Below are positions 36,331 to 45,870 of a DNA stretch of 64,000 nucleotides, piece by piece. The notes beneath the pieces are model-generated. The model saw only the letters and a list, made by a program, of their open reading frames with translations, ran no database searches and was not told the DNA's origin. The position numbers and the translations under genes were made by a program. Within the stretch, counting starts at the first letter, position 1. Every line of letters starts with the position of its first letter. Source of the DNA: DATFES01 sp035457725 (GTDB lineage Bacteria > Pseudomonadota > Alphaproteobacteria > CACIAM-22H2); contig DATIBC010000105.1 of the NCBI GenBank assembly GCA_035457725.1, forward strand, positions 1-64,000, read 5' to 3'.

Positions 36331-37173
36331 ATGCCGTGCGTATTGACGCCAGAGCAGCTTGCTGCGTACGAGCGCGACGGCTACGTCATCGCCAAATCGT
36401 TGTTCGACGCCGAGGAGGTCGATCTGCTGCGCTGCGCCATGGAGGAAGATCCGGAGATCGGACGCCACGCGCTCAACCGTGCCGACGGCGCCGGCGGGGC
36501 TACGCGCATCTCGTTGTGGAATCGTCCGGGCGACAGCGTCTACGGACTCGCCGCACGCTCGGCGCGCATGGTCGACACGTTCGAGACGCTGCTCGGCGGA
36601 CCGATCTACCATTTTCAATCCAAGCTGACCGCCAAGGACCCCTATGTCGGAGGCGCCTGGGAGTGGCATCAGGATTACGGGTACTGGTATTACAACGGCT
36701 GCCTGTTCCCTCATCTCGGGAGCTGCATGATCGCGCTCGACCGCACGACGCGCGACAATGGCTGCCTGCAGATCATCAAGGGCTCGTATAAGCTCGGCCG
36801 GCTCGACCATGTTCCGCTGACGCCGGGACAGAACGAGGCCGATCCGAACGTCATCCGCGAGGCGCTCAAGCGCTTCGAGCTGGTCTATATCGAGCTCGAG
36901 CCCGGCGATGCGTGCTTCTTTCATTGCAACACGCTCCATCGCTCGGACCAGAACCGCTCGCCCAATCGCCGCTGGACGCTGCTCTATTGCTACAACCGGG
37001 TCGACAACGACACCTACAAAAAGGACGACGACCGCTATTACGTGCCGCTCGACAAAGTGCCCGACGATGCGATCAAGCGCGCCGGACTGCGCTTCGCCAA
37101 GGGATCGAACGACGAGCACTTCGCCAGCCGCCCGTTCGTTCCCGACGTAACGCACGCCGCCGAACAGCACTGA
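36331..37173 (+). CDS. Phytanoyl-CoA dioxygenase family protein
   Basis: 280 aa from MPCVLTPEQLAAYERDGYV, with a strong GGAGGGGG site; a start 19 codons upstream lacks support. Fe(II)/2-oxoglutarate ligands are H113 and D115 (EWHQDYG) and H203 (NTLHRSDQNRS) with R209 as 2OG ligand. PhyH proteins hydroxylate small molecules such as ectoine, acyl-CoAs or natural products; the presence of WHQDYGYWYYNG is typical of the ectoine/PhyH-like branch but does not prove substrate. It follows the MFS gene on the same strand. Confidence 0.85.
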   Translation: MPCVLTPEQLAAYERDGYVIAKSLFDAEEVDLLRCAMEEDPEIGRHALNRADGAGGATRISLWNRPGDSVYGLAARSARMVDTFETLLGGPIYHFQSKLTAKDPYVGGAWEWHQDYGYWYYNGCLFPHLGSCMIALDRTTRDNGCLQIIKGSYKLGRLDHVPLTPGQNEADPNVIREALKRFELVYIELEPGDACFFHCNTLHRSDQNRSPNRRWTLLYCYNRVDNDTYKKDDDRYYVPLDKVPDDAIKRAGLRFAKGSNDEHFASRPFVPDVTHAAEQH

Positions 37174-37511
37174 GACTTCCGCCCCTGGCGCGGCAGGGCA
37201 GAGCCGGATCCAGATCTCGATCGACGCGCTTTTCACGAAGTGTGATAGACGCACGATAGACGCCGAAACATTGCAACGCAGCGAAACGTCAGCAACCGCC
37301 TGTCCGCTTAGTTTCGAGTACTGACGCAAGGTCGGGCGGTCGCCCCCGGTCACGGGAACCGCGTCCGGCCGGTAAATTCCGACACCCGACGAGTCCCCAG
37401 CCGTAAACTGGGTCGATGGAGGTGCTGTCGCTAGAATCGAACTGAAGTGGAATTTCGGGCTTACGCTTAGTCGGGGTACGCGGCACAAATGGCACGCGGG
37501 GGGACGGGGAA
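37174..37511. other. 338-bp intergenic region
   Basis: Between two plus-strand genes. It contains a short direct repeat GATAGACGC (about 37245 and 37255) and no convincing reading frame, RNA or hairpin with a T-run. It probably holds the terminator of the oxygenase gene and the promoter of the cyclase-like gene. Confidence 0.5.
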
Positions 37512-38675
37512 ATGTTTGCCAAACCTGAATCGGCCTGCTTCTTGATCGCCGATATTTCCGGCTACACCAGCTTCCTCGCCGATGTCGAACTCGATCATGC
37601 GCACGATATAATCGCCGATCTGATGGACACGGTGGTGCGGCGTCTGCGTCCGCCGTTCCGGCTCGCGAAATTCGAGGGCGACGCGGCGTTTTTCTACGCA
37701 GCCGGCGACAAGCTCGACGGATCCGTTCTCCAGGATGCCATCGAGTCGGCCTACTTCGCTTACCGCAAGCGGCTTCGCAGCATCAAGCAGGCGTCGTCTT
37801 GCGAGTGCAAAGCTTGCAGCAGGATGCAGGATCTCGATCTCAAGTTCGTCAGCCACCATGGCGAGTTCATAAAACATAAGATTGCCGGTCGCGAGGAACT
37901 CGCCGGTCGCGACGTCATCGTCATTCATCGCCTGCTGAAGAACGCGGTTGGCGAGCGCCTCGGCGGCCACGCTTACGCGCTTTATACCGATGCCTGCGTC
38001 CGGGCGATGGAAATCGATCCAGTGGCGCAGGGTCTGGTCGAGCACCAAGAAGCGATCGACAACATCGGCGAAGTGAAATGCTGGGTGCGCGATTTGGAGG
38101 AGGCATGGGCACGGGAAACCGACAGCAATCGGAATGAAGTGACCCACGATAAAGCGATCAATGTGATCGAGTTCGATATTGCGGCGCCGCGCCCGACTGT
38201 GTGGGAGTATTTCACCCTGCCCAACTTGCGGCCGAAATGGCGCGGCGCCGATAGCGTGCGAGAAAACTCGGAAAGCGGCAGGCGCGGCGTCGGCACGACC
38301 AACCATTGCATGCATGGCCCCCACGCGATCATCGAAGAGGTGATCGACTGGCGGCCGTTCGACTACCTAACACTGACGACGTTGCTACCCATGCCCGGTG
38401 CGCCAAAAGTCCTTATGACATACGCGTTTTTGGAGACCGGCGGCTCGGCGGGCGGCGGTGGCGGCACGCATATCGAAATTCGCGTGGCCAAGCCCAAGCC
38501 GAAAGACATGGCGTTCCTTCAGCAAGTGGGCGCCGAATTCCAGAAGACCATAACGCAGGAAATCGCCACGCTGCGGCAAATGCTTGAGGGACACGAAGGA
38601 ACTGCGGCGGTGGAGGAACCCCCTCTGCCGGTATCCGCGGATCGTTTCCTGACCCGCCCCGTCAAGGGCCGGTGA
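37512..38675 (+). CDS. Cyclase-like (DUF2652) domain fused to an SRPBCC domain
   Basis: 387 aa. The N-terminal half (to about 195) is DUF2652, related to class III nucleotidyl cyclases: FLIADISGYTSFL carries the first metal Asp (D14) and KFEGDAAFFYA the second (D57). The transition-state Asn/Arg helix (GDVVNLAARLQ in true cyclases) reads GRDVIVIHRLLKN, so cyclase activity is doubtful. A short Cys cluster (CECKAC) sits near 97-102. From about 213 onward an SRPBCC/START-like domain (NVIEFDIAAPRPTVWEYFTLPNLRPKWRG) could bind a hydrophobic ligand. Confidence 0.85.
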   Translation: MFAKPESACFLIADISGYTSFLADVELDHAHDIIADLMDTVVRRLRPPFRLAKFEGDAAFFYAAGDKLDGSVLQDAIESAYFAYRKRLRSIKQASSCECKACSRMQDLDLKFVSHHGEFIKHKIAGREELAGRDVIVIHRLLKNAVGERLGGHAYALYTDACVRAMEIDPVAQGLVEHQEAIDNIGEVKCWVRDLEEAWARETDSNRNEVTHDKAINVIEFDIAAPRPTVWEYFTLPNLRPKWRGADSVRENSESGRRGVGTTNHCMHGPHAIIEEVIDWRPFDYLTLTTLLPMPGAPKVLMTYAFLETGGSAGGGGGTHIEIRVAKPKPKDMAFLQQVGAEFQKTITQEIATLRQMLEGHEGTAAVEEPPLPVSADRFLTRPVKGR

Positions 38676-38824
38676 CCCCCGACCGGGCCGCACTTCCCCG
38701 AAAGCATTCGAGAATGGCGCCGTAACATCCGGGGTCAAAATTTCACAGCGATCGTTCGACTGCGGCGCCCCGAGGCGAACCGGCGGAATGCGCTAACGAC
38801 GGATGCGCGTGAACGGATGAGGCT

Positions 38825-40165
38825 CTAGTGCATCTTGAGGCTCGGCTGGGTCACGCGCTGCAGCCGGTTGGTGAGGATGAGGATCGCCGTACGCCAGAGG
38901 CCGTGCAGCGCCATCTGATGCATGCGGTACAACGAAGTGTACGCGAAGCGCGCCGCGCGGCCCTCGATGCGATGTGTCTTGCGGAAAATGCCGCCCATCA
39001 AGGTGCCGAGCGCGGTGTAGCGGCTCAGCGAAACCAGCGATCCGAAGTCGCGATAGACGTAGGCTTGAAGCGGCTTTCCCGCCATGCGCCGGGCGATCGA
39101 CTTGGCGAGCAGCGTGGCTTGCTGATGCGCCGCTTGGGCGCGCGCCGGCACCGGGCGGTCGGTTCCCGGCTGCGGGCAGTGTGCGCAGTCGCCCATCGCG
39201 AAAACGCTGTCGTCGCGCGTCGTTTGCAGGGTCGGGCGGACGACGAGCTGGCCGGTCCGGCTCGATTCCAACCCGTCGATCTCCTTGAGGAAATCGGGCG
39301 CCTTTATGCCCGCCGCCCAAATCTTGATCATCGCATCGACCGTTCGCCCGTCTGCGAGCAGGACACGCATCGCATCAACGCCGGCGACGCGTGCGCCGGT
39401 CAAGATTGCAACCCCGAGCCGGTCGAGGGCATCGGTCACCGACATCGACAGGCGCTCGGGCAGCGCCGAGAGAATGCGCTCGGCCGCCTCGATGATGGTA
39501 ATCCGCAGCGCGTCGGGGCGGATCGGCACGCCGTAGCGGCTCAGTTCCTCTCCCATGTGGCGCAACTCGGCCGCCAACTCCACGCCGGTCGCGCCCGCGC
39601 CGATGATCGCGACGGCGACCTGTCCCGATGCGTTGCGTCCGTAGAGCGCGCCGAGCACGGCAACGAGAAGGTCCTGGTGAAGCTTCTCGGCCTCGATCCG
39701 GTCGTCGATGAAGTGGCAATGCGCCCGCGCCCCCGGAGTGCCGAAATCGTTGCTGGTGCTGCCGACGGCGAGCACGAGCGTGTCGTAGGCGAGCGCCGTC
39801 CGCGGCACCACCTCGTTGCCCGTCTCGTCGCGGATCGGCGCCAGCAATACATGCCTGGCGGCGCGGTCGAGCCCGTCCATGCGGCCGAATCGGTAGCGGA
39901 AATGATGCGCCCGCGCGTGCGCCATGTAGTTGAGCTCGTCTTGATACGAGTTGAGCGACCCCGCCGCGACTTCGTGCAGCAGCGGCTTCCACAAATGGGT
40001 CGGGCTGGCGTCGACCAACGTGACGTCGGCGCGCCCGCGCCGGCCGAGCCGCTGGCCGAGCTTGGTGGCGAGTTCGAGCCCACCGGCGCCGCCGCCGACG
40101 ATGACCACACGGTGCAACGCCGTCGCTGACACCGCGCCGGTTGCGGGGACCGTCCGATCGTCCAT
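38825..40165 (-). CDS. ndh: Type II NADH dehydrogenase (NDH-2)
   Basis: 446 aa from MDDRTVPATGAVSATAL. The FAD Rossmann motif is VVIVGGGAGGLELATKLG; the NAD site is VAIIGAGATGVELAAEL; and VFAMGDCAHCP is the second FAD motif. The C-terminus has the amphipathic region used for membrane binding. It passes electrons from NADH to quinone without proton pumping. It is convergent with the SRPBCC fusion. The in-frame extension upstream is not protein-like. Confidence 0.92.
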   Translation of the reverse strand: MDDRTVPATGAVSATALHRVVIVGGGAGGLELATKLGQRLGRRGRADVTLVDASPTHLWKPLLHEVAAGSLNSYQDELNYMAHARAHHFRYRFGRMDGLDRAARHVLLAPIRDETGNEVVPRTALAYDTLVLAVGSTSNDFGTPGARAHCHFIDDRIEAEKLHQDLLVAVLGALYGRNASGQVAVAIIGAGATGVELAAELRHMGEELSRYGVPIRPDALRITIIEAAERILSALPERLSMSVTDALDRLGVAILTGARVAGVDAMRVLLADGRTVDAMIKIWAAGIKAPDFLKEIDGLESSRTGQLVVRPTLQTTRDDSVFAMGDCAHCPQPGTDRPVPARAQAAHQQATLLAKSIARRMAGKPLQAYVYRDFGSLVSLSRYTALGTLMGGIFRKTHRIEGRAARFAYTSLYRMHQMALHGLWRTAILILTNRLQRVTQPSLKMH

Positions 40166-40214
40166 GATTCCCCTGCTGCGACCGCCGACGAGTATATCGG
40201 GAACCGCCGCGCGG

Positions 40215-42095
40215 TCACTCCACCGCACGCTCGAGCATCGAAGCGAGGCGGCGGCCGAACGCCGATGGATCGGCGATCGGTTCGCCGGCGGCCAAGCGCG
40301 CTTGGTCGAGCAGCAGGAACGCGGCATCGTTGAGCCGCTCGGTGGCGCCGTCCCTGCCGACCGCGCGGGCCAGCTTGCCGATCATCGGATGGCGCGGGTT
40401 GATCTCGAGGATGCGCTTTGACGTCGCGGCGAGCTGCTTGTGTTGACGCATCAAGCGCGCGAAGTGGAGATCGAGGTCATGCTCGTCGGCCACCAGGCAC
40501 ACCGCGCTGTCGGCGAGGCGCTCGGAGGGGCGTACATCCTTGACCTCGTCCTTAAGCTGAAGCCGCATGAGCGCCACCAACGGCCCGATTTCGGCGGTGG
40601 GCTCGGCGGCCGAAGTCGCCGCGCCACTGGCGAGGGGGATTTTCGACAGATCGACGCTGCCGCGAGTAATCGAGCGAAGCTTCTTGCCCTTGTAGGCGCC
40701 GACGGCGGGAATCCAGAACTCGTCGACCGGGTCGGCAAGCAAGAGGACTTCGACGCCGCGCCGGGCGAAGCCTTCGAGCTGCGGGCTGCGAGCCAATGCA
40801 CGCGCGTCCTCGCCGGTGATGTAAAAGATGTCCTCCTGGCTCGGCCGAATGCGTTCGACATATTCGGCAAGGCTAGTCCAACCGTCCCGGGCACTGGTGC
40901 GGAAGCGCGCCAGCTCCAGGAGCTGGTCGCGCGGTGCGGCCGGTTCGTACAGCCCCTCCTTGAGCACGAGCCCGAAATTCTCCCAGAACTTTGCATAATC
41001 CTCCGGCGAATCCTTCGCCTTCTTTTCGAGCTCGCCGAGCACGCGGGTGACCACGCCGGCGCGGATCAACGACAGCACCGGGTTGTGCTGCAGCATCTCG
41101 CGACTGATGTTGAGAGGGAGATCCTCCGAATCGACGACGCCGCGCAGAAAGCGCAGCCACGGCGGCAACAAATCGTCGCAGCGGTCGGTAATGAACACGC
41201 GCTTGACGTAGAGCTTGACGCCGTGGTGGCGCTCCGGGTGCCATAAATCGAAAGGTTGCGCCGCGGGGACGTAAAGCAGGCTGGCGTATTCGATCTTGCC
41301 TTCGGCCCGCCAGTGCAACGTGAGCCAGGGCTCGTCGAAGGCGTGCGCAACGTGGTGGTAGAACTCGCGGTGCTGGTCGGGCGAGATCTCGTTCTTCGGG
41401 CGCATCCACAGCGCCGAAGCGCGATTGACCGACAGTTCGCCCTTGTCGTCCTTGAGGACGATGGGGAACGGAATGTGATCCGAATACTGCGCGACCACGG
41501 CTCCGAGCTTGGTCGAGTCGAGATACTCGTCGGCGTCGTCGCGCAAATGGAGCGTCACCGTGGTGCCGCGGGTCTCGCGGGAGGCCGGCGAGACGGCGAA
41601 CTCCCCCTTGCCGTCGGATACCCACCGCCAGGCGGCGTCTTCGCCGGCCTTGCGGCTCACCACCTCGACTTTGTCGGCGACCATGAAAGCGGCATAGAAG
41701 CCGACGCCGAACTGACCGATCAGCGACACGTCCTTGCGCGCGTCGCCCGACAAGCTTTCGACGAAGCGCGAAGTACCCGACCGGGCGATGGTGCCCAAAT
41801 TCTCCACCAGGTCGGCGCGGTTCATGCCGACGCCATTGTCGATCACGGCGATGGTCCGCGCCTTGCGATCGACGGCGACGACGATGCGGAAGGTCGCGTC
41901 GTCTTTGATCAGCTCGGGCTGGGTGAGCGCCGCATAGCGCAACCGGTCGCTGGCGTCGGCGGCGTTCGAGATCAGCTCGCGCAGGAAAATACGGCGGTCG
42001 CTGTAAAGCGAGTGGGCAACGATGTCGAGCAGGCGGCCGACCTCGGCCTGGAAGCTCAGCCTTTCCTCGGGCGGCGGCGCGGCGGTGCTCGCCAT
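40215..42095 (-). CDS. htpG: Chaperone HtpG (Hsp90)
   Basis: 626 aa from the ATG at 42095 (MASTAAPPPEERLSFQAEVG) behind GGGAGGA. GHKL ATP-site motifs are intact: ELISNAADASDRLR, AVIDNGVGMNRADLV, GTSRFVESL and IGQFGVGFYAAFMV. The middle and C-terminal domains are full length. A sigma-32-type promoter lies 42 bp upstream. An open frame continues far upstream through the divergent helicase gene on the other strand; it is an artefact of high GC. Confidence 0.97.
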   Translation of the reverse strand: MASTAAPPPEERLSFQAEVGRLLDIVAHSLYSDRRIFLRELISNAADASDRLRYAALTQPELIKDDATFRIVVAVDRKARTIAVIDNGVGMNRADLVENLGTIARSGTSRFVESLSGDARKDVSLIGQFGVGFYAAFMVADKVEVVSRKAGEDAAWRWVSDGKGEFAVSPASRETRGTTVTLHLRDDADEYLDSTKLGAVVAQYSDHIPFPIVLKDDKGELSVNRASALWMRPKNEISPDQHREFYHHVAHAFDEPWLTLHWRAEGKIEYASLLYVPAAQPFDLWHPERHHGVKLYVKRVFITDRCDDLLPPWLRFLRGVVDSEDLPLNISREMLQHNPVLSLIRAGVVTRVLGELEKKAKDSPEDYAKFWENFGLVLKEGLYEPAAPRDQLLELARFRTSARDGWTSLAEYVERIRPSQEDIFYITGEDARALARSPQLEGFARRGVEVLLLADPVDEFWIPAVGAYKGKKLRSITRGSVDLSKIPLASGAATSAAEPTAEIGPLVALMRLQLKDEVKDVRPSERLADSAVCLVADEHDLDLHFARLMRQHKQLAATSKRILEINPRHPMIGKLARAVGRDGATERLNDAAFLLLDQARLAAGEPIADPSAFGRRLASMLERAVE

Positions 42096-42136
42096 GGGGC
42101 GGGTCCTCCCTTTCGCGTTGGGTTGCAAGCGGCGGG

Positions 42137-42167
42137 TATATGGGGAGGCTTGAGGGCCGATGGCAAG
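42137..42167 (-). promoter_or_regulatory. Sigma-32 (RpoH) promoter of htpG
   Basis: On the minus strand, CTTGCCA (42167-42161) and CCCCATATA (42145-42137) are 15 bp apart. They match the heat-shock consensus (CTTGAAA, then CCCCATNT) well, especially the -10 element. The expected start point near 42130 leaves a leader of about 35 nt. A gene for an RpoH-type factor lies 7.4 kb away at 49498. Confidence 0.75.
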
Positions 42168-42227
42168 AGGCCCGTTGCCTGCGTCGGCCTTGCACCGACG
42201 GGAGAAACGCCCGATCCTCGGCGAGGT

Positions 42228-44741
42228 ATGTCGCCTGCCGTCGGCCTCTCCTCCGTCGACCGGCCCAGCACGGACCGGTCCCGCATCGTCGCGGTGCTCG
42301 GGCCCACAAATACGGGCAAGACCCACCTCGCCATCGAGCGGATGCTGGGCCATGCCACCGGAATGATCGGATTTCCGCTTCGGCTGCTGGCGCGCGAGAA
42401 TTATGACCGAATCGTCCGCCTCAAGGGGGCTGGCACGGTAGCCCTGGTTACCGGCGAGGAACGGATCGTTCCCCCCCATCCGCGCTGGTTCGTGTGCACG
42501 GTGGAGGCGATGCCGCTCGACCGGGACGTCGCGTTCCTCGCGGTCGACGAAATCCAAGTCGCCGCCGATCGCGAACGCGGCCATGTCTTCACCGACCGCC
42601 TGCTGCATGCGCGCGGCCACGCCGAGACGATGTTTCTCGGCGCCGAGACGGCGCGGCCGCTGATCCGCAAGCTGGTGCCCGGCGCCGAGTTCGTGGCTCG
42701 TCCCCGCTTCTCGACGCTCGCCTATATCGGCGCGCGCAAGATCACCCGGCTTCCCCGCCGCTCGGCGGCGGTGGCCTTCTCGGCGGCCGAAGTCTACGGG
42801 ATCGCCGAGCTGGTGCGGCGGCAACGCGGCGGCGCCGCCGTGGTGTTTGGCGCGCTGAGCCCGCGCACCCGCAACGCCCAAGTGGCGATGTATCAGGCCG
42901 GCGAGGTCGATTACCTGGTGGCGACCGACGCCATCGGGATGGGGCTGAACATGGACATCGACCATGTCGCCTTCGCCCAACTGGTGAAATTCGACGGCCA
43001 CGCGCCGCGACGGCTGTCGGCGGCCGAACTGGGACAGATCGCCGGTCGGGCCGGCCGGCACATGAACGATGGCACGTTCGGCACCACGGCGGAGATCGGC
43101 GCGCTCGAGCCGGCCGATGTCGAGGCAATCGAGGAGCATCGGTTTCCCGCGCTCACCGCGTTCTACTGGCGCAACGATGCGCTCGATTTCGCCTCGCCCG
43201 AGACGCTGCTGGCGAGCCTCGAGCGGCGGCCGCCGATGCCCGAGCTGGTGCGCAAGCGCGACGCCGACGATCATCTCACGCTGGCCGCGCTGGCGCGCGA
43301 TCGTGAGGTGGTCGATCTCGCCCGCGGTCGCGCCGCGGTGGCGCTGCTCTGGGACGTCTGCCAAATCCCCGATTTCCGCAAGTCGCTGTCGACTTCGCAT
43401 GCCCGCCTGGTCGGCCAGATCTTTCGCTACCTTCGGGCGCCCGCCGGATTGCTGCCCGAGGATTGGGTCGCGGCGCAGGTGGCGCGGCTCGATCGCACCG
43501 AGGGCGACATCGACCTGCTGTTGTCGCGTATCGCCCACATCCGCACCTGGACGTATGTGTCGCATCGCCCGGCGTGGCTTGCCGACGCGCTCCATTGGCA
43601 GGAGCGGACGCGCGAGGTGGAGGACAAACTCTCCGACGCGCTGCATGAGCGGCTCACCCAGCGCTTCGTCGACCGCCGCGCCGCGGTCCTGACCCAGAAG
43701 CTGGCGCTGGGCGAGGAGTTGCTGGCCGGCGTGACGCGCACCGGCGAAGTTCTGGTCGAAGGGCAATACGCCGGCCGGCTCGAAGGCTTCAATTTCGCGC
43801 CCGACGTTGGCGCGCGTGAAGGCGCGCGGCCGTTGCTTGCCGCCGCCAACAAGGCGCTGCGCCGCGACGTTGGCGAGCGTGTTCGCGGGCTCTCCGGCGA
43901 CACCGATGAAGCGTTCACGCTGACGCCGGACGGTTTCATCGCCTGGCAGGGGCACAAGGTTGCGCGGCTGACGGCGAGCGAGGACCCGCTGGAGCCGCGC
44001 GTCGAAGTTCTGCCTGCCGATCTTCTCGAGCCGCCGCATCGCGAGGCGATTCGTCGACGGCTCTCGGCCTGGCTCGCCGCCTATCTCGCGCGCGCGCAGG
44101 CACCGTTGTTCGCGCTGCGCGCCGCGCAACTGCGGGGCGTTGCGCGTGGCTTGGCGTTCGAATTATCGCAGGCGCTAGGCTGCTTGCCGGCGCGCGCGGT
44201 GCGCGAGCGCGTGGCGACGCTGGATGCGCCGAGTCGCCGCACGCTGACCGCGCTCGGCGTCCTCATCGGCGAGGCGGCGCTGTTCTTGCCGGCGCTGAAG
44301 GATGCGCGCCGCACGGCGCTGCGCGCCCTTCTTTGGTCCATCCATGTTGGCCGCCACCGGCCGCCACCGCCGCCGCTCATTTCGTTTCCCCGTCCGCCCG
44401 ACGGCGACGACGCGTTTCTGGCCGCGTGCCTTTACCTGCCTACCGGGCCGTTTTACGTGCGCGCCGATAGGCTCGAGCGGCTTGCCCGACAAGCCGGCCA
44501 GCTCGCCCGCCACGGACCGTTCACCGCCACTCGCCGGCTGGCGGAGACGATCGGAGTTCGCGTCGACGACCTTGCCGGTCCGCTTGCCGCGCTCGGATAC
44601 ATCGCCGAACGCGGCGCAAGCGGCGTGACCTTTTCGGACAAACGCAAGCAAGCACGGCGGCGCCGTCTTCGCCGGCGCGTCGCGCCGGGCGCCGATCCGG
44701 CCTCGCCCTTCGCCGCGCTCAACCGGCTCGTGCGCAAGTGA
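42228..44741 (+). CDS. SUV3/MgpS-type SF2 RNA helicase
   Basis: 837 aa from the ATG at 42228. Helicase motifs: GPTNTGKTHLAIERML (Walker A), AVDEIQVAADRERG (DEIQ box), motif IV-VI with VATDAIGMGLNMDIDHVAFAQLVKFDG and QIAGRAGRHMNDGTFG. The C-terminal third ends in a basic tail (KRKQARRRRLRRR). The family includes mitochondrial Suv3 and is common in alphaproteobacteria, where it is thought to act on structured RNA. It overlaps the Hsp15-like gene by four bases. The frame is open long before the start over htpG, which is not coding. Confidence 0.9.
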   Translation: MSPAVGLSSVDRPSTDRSRIVAVLGPTNTGKTHLAIERMLGHATGMIGFPLRLLARENYDRIVRLKGAGTVALVTGEERIVPPHPRWFVCTVEAMPLDRDVAFLAVDEIQVAADRERGHVFTDRLLHARGHAETMFLGAETARPLIRKLVPGAEFVARPRFSTLAYIGARKITRLPRRSAAVAFSAAEVYGIAELVRRQRGGAAVVFGALSPRTRNAQVAMYQAGEVDYLVATDAIGMGLNMDIDHVAFAQLVKFDGHAPRRLSAAELGQIAGRAGRHMNDGTFGTTAEIGALEPADVEAIEEHRFPALTAFYWRNDALDFASPETLLASLERRPPMPELVRKRDADDHLTLAALARDREVVDLARGRAAVALLWDVCQIPDFRKSLSTSHARLVGQIFRYLRAPAGLLPEDWVAAQVARLDRTEGDIDLLLSRIAHIRTWTYVSHRPAWLADALHWQERTREVEDKLSDALHERLTQRFVDRRAAVLTQKLALGEELLAGVTRTGEVLVEGQYAGRLEGFNFAPDVGAREGARPLLAAANKALRRDVGERVRGLSGDTDEAFTLTPDGFIAWQGHKVARLTASEDPLEPRVEVLPADLLEPPHREAIRRRLSAWLAAYLARAQAPLFALRAAQLRGVARGLAFELSQALGCLPARAVRERVATLDAPSRRTLTALGVLIGEAALFLPALKDARRTALRALLWSIHVGRHRPPPPPLISFPRPPDGDDAFLAACLYLPTGPFYVRADRLERLARQAGQLARHGPFTATRRLAETIGVRVDDLAGPLAALGYIAERGASGVTFSDKRKQARRRRLRRRVAPGADPASPFAALNRLVRK

Positions 44742-45037
44742 GTCATCCGGCGGAGTTCGCGCCGACGGAGAGCGCGACGCAGCGAGTCGATCGGTGGTTG
44801 TGGTGCGCGCGCTTCGTCAAAAGCCGGACGCTTGCCCAGCGCCTCATCGCCGAAGGCCGGGTGCGCGCCGCGGGGCGAGTGGTGGCGAAGCCGCATCATG
44901 CGCTCAAGCCCGGCGATGTCCTGACCTTTCCGCAAGGCCACCATATCCGCGTCGTTCGCGTCGTCGCATTGGCGGAGAAGCGGGGGCCGGCGACCGCGGC
45001 GCGCGCCCTATACGAAGACCTCGCACCGCATGGCTGA
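44738..45037 (+). CDS. hslR: S4-domain RNA-binding protein, Hsp15 (HslR) like
   Basis: 99 aa from the GTG at 44738, coupled to the helicase stop. The S4 motif is clear: QRVDRWLWCARFVKSRTLAQRLIAEGRVRAAGRVVAKPHHALKPGDVL. Hsp15 binds stalled 50S subunits carrying nascent chains after heat shock. Pairing with a helicase fits a role in RNA or ribosome repair. Confidence 0.9.
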   Translation: MSHPAEFAPTESATQRVDRWLWCARFVKSRTLAQRLIAEGRVRAAGRVVAKPHHALKPGDVLTFPQGHHIRVVRVVALAEKRGPATAARALYEDLAPHG

Positions 45038-45138
45038 GCGGGCGCTTGTCCGTTTCCGCGTGACAAACGCGGCGCTTGACGGATAGATGTCAGAAAACGA
45101 CGCTCGCGAGGAGGCGCCAGGGGATGGAGGCGGGATCG

Positions 45139-45834
45139 ATGGAGTTCTGGCTGGCGCTGCTGCAGATTATCTGGGTCAACATCATACTTTCGGGCGATAA
45201 TGCGGTGGTTATCGCGCTCGCCTGCCGTTCCTTGCCGCCGCGCCAGCAAAAATGGGGGATCATTCTCGGCGCCGGAGCGGCGGTCCTGCTTCGCATCATC
45301 TTCGTTCTGATCATCGCCTACCTGCTCGAGCTGCCGTATCTCAAGATCATCGGCGGCCTCCTGCTGTTCTGGATCGGCTACAAGCTGATGATGCCGGAAG
45401 AGGGGGAGGGTCACGGCGTCGAGGCCGGCTCCAACTTGATGCGCGCGGTGACGATCGTGCTGTGGGCCGATCTCGTGATGAGCCTCGACAACGTGATCGC
45501 CATCGCCGCGGCAGCGCGCAACGACACGCTGTTGATCATCATCGGATTGGCCATCAGCGTGCCGATGGTGGTGTTCGGCGCGACGCTGATGATCAAGCTG
45601 TTGCAGCGCTTCCCGGTACTGGTGACGCTCGGCGCCGCGTTGATCGGTTACATCGGCGGCGAGGTGGTGGTGACCGACTTCGCCATCATCGACTGGGTCG
45701 ACGCAAACGCGCACTGGTTGCATTGGGCCGGGCCGGCGGCCGGGGCGATCTTCGTCGTCGCGTACGGCGGCTGGGCGGCGCGCCGGGCGCGCGAGCGCGT
45801 CGCCGCCGCCTCCGCCGATCTGGCCAGGGAATAG
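45139..45834 (+). CDS. TerC family membrane protein (YjbE type)
   Basis: 231 aa from MEFWLALLQIIWVNIILSGDNAVVIALACR, preceded by GGAGG at 8 bp; an ATG 15 bases earlier also has a GGAGG site and is an alternative. TerC signatures are NIILSGDNAVVIALA and LVMSLDNVIAIAAAA, with acidic/Asn residues inside membrane helices that probably bind a divalent cation. Related proteins export manganese and load exoenzymes with it. Confidence 0.87.
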   Translation: MEFWLALLQIIWVNIILSGDNAVVIALACRSLPPRQQKWGIILGAGAAVLLRIIFVLIIAYLLELPYLKIIGGLLLFWIGYKLMMPEEGEGHGVEAGSNLMRAVTIVLWADLVMSLDNVIAIAAAARNDTLLIIIGLAISVPMVVFGATLMIKLLQRFPVLVTLGAALIGYIGGEVVVTDFAIIDWVDANAHWLHWAGPAAGAIFVVAYGGWAARRARERVAAASADLARE

Positions 45835-45870
45835 ACCGGTCCTCGGGCGCCATCAGGGAGTGGACGATTC

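Noticed and set aside
41256..42227. Long plus-strand extension upstream of the helicase
   Set aside because: It is antisense to the htpG coding sequence and has no family similarity; the helicase begins at 42228.
40215..44129. Very long minus-strand frame (about 1,300 codons) over htpG and the helicase gene
   Set aside because: Only the part from 42095 down is HtpG. The upstream part is low-complexity Arg/Ala/Glu-rich antisense of the helicase gene, as expected at high GC.
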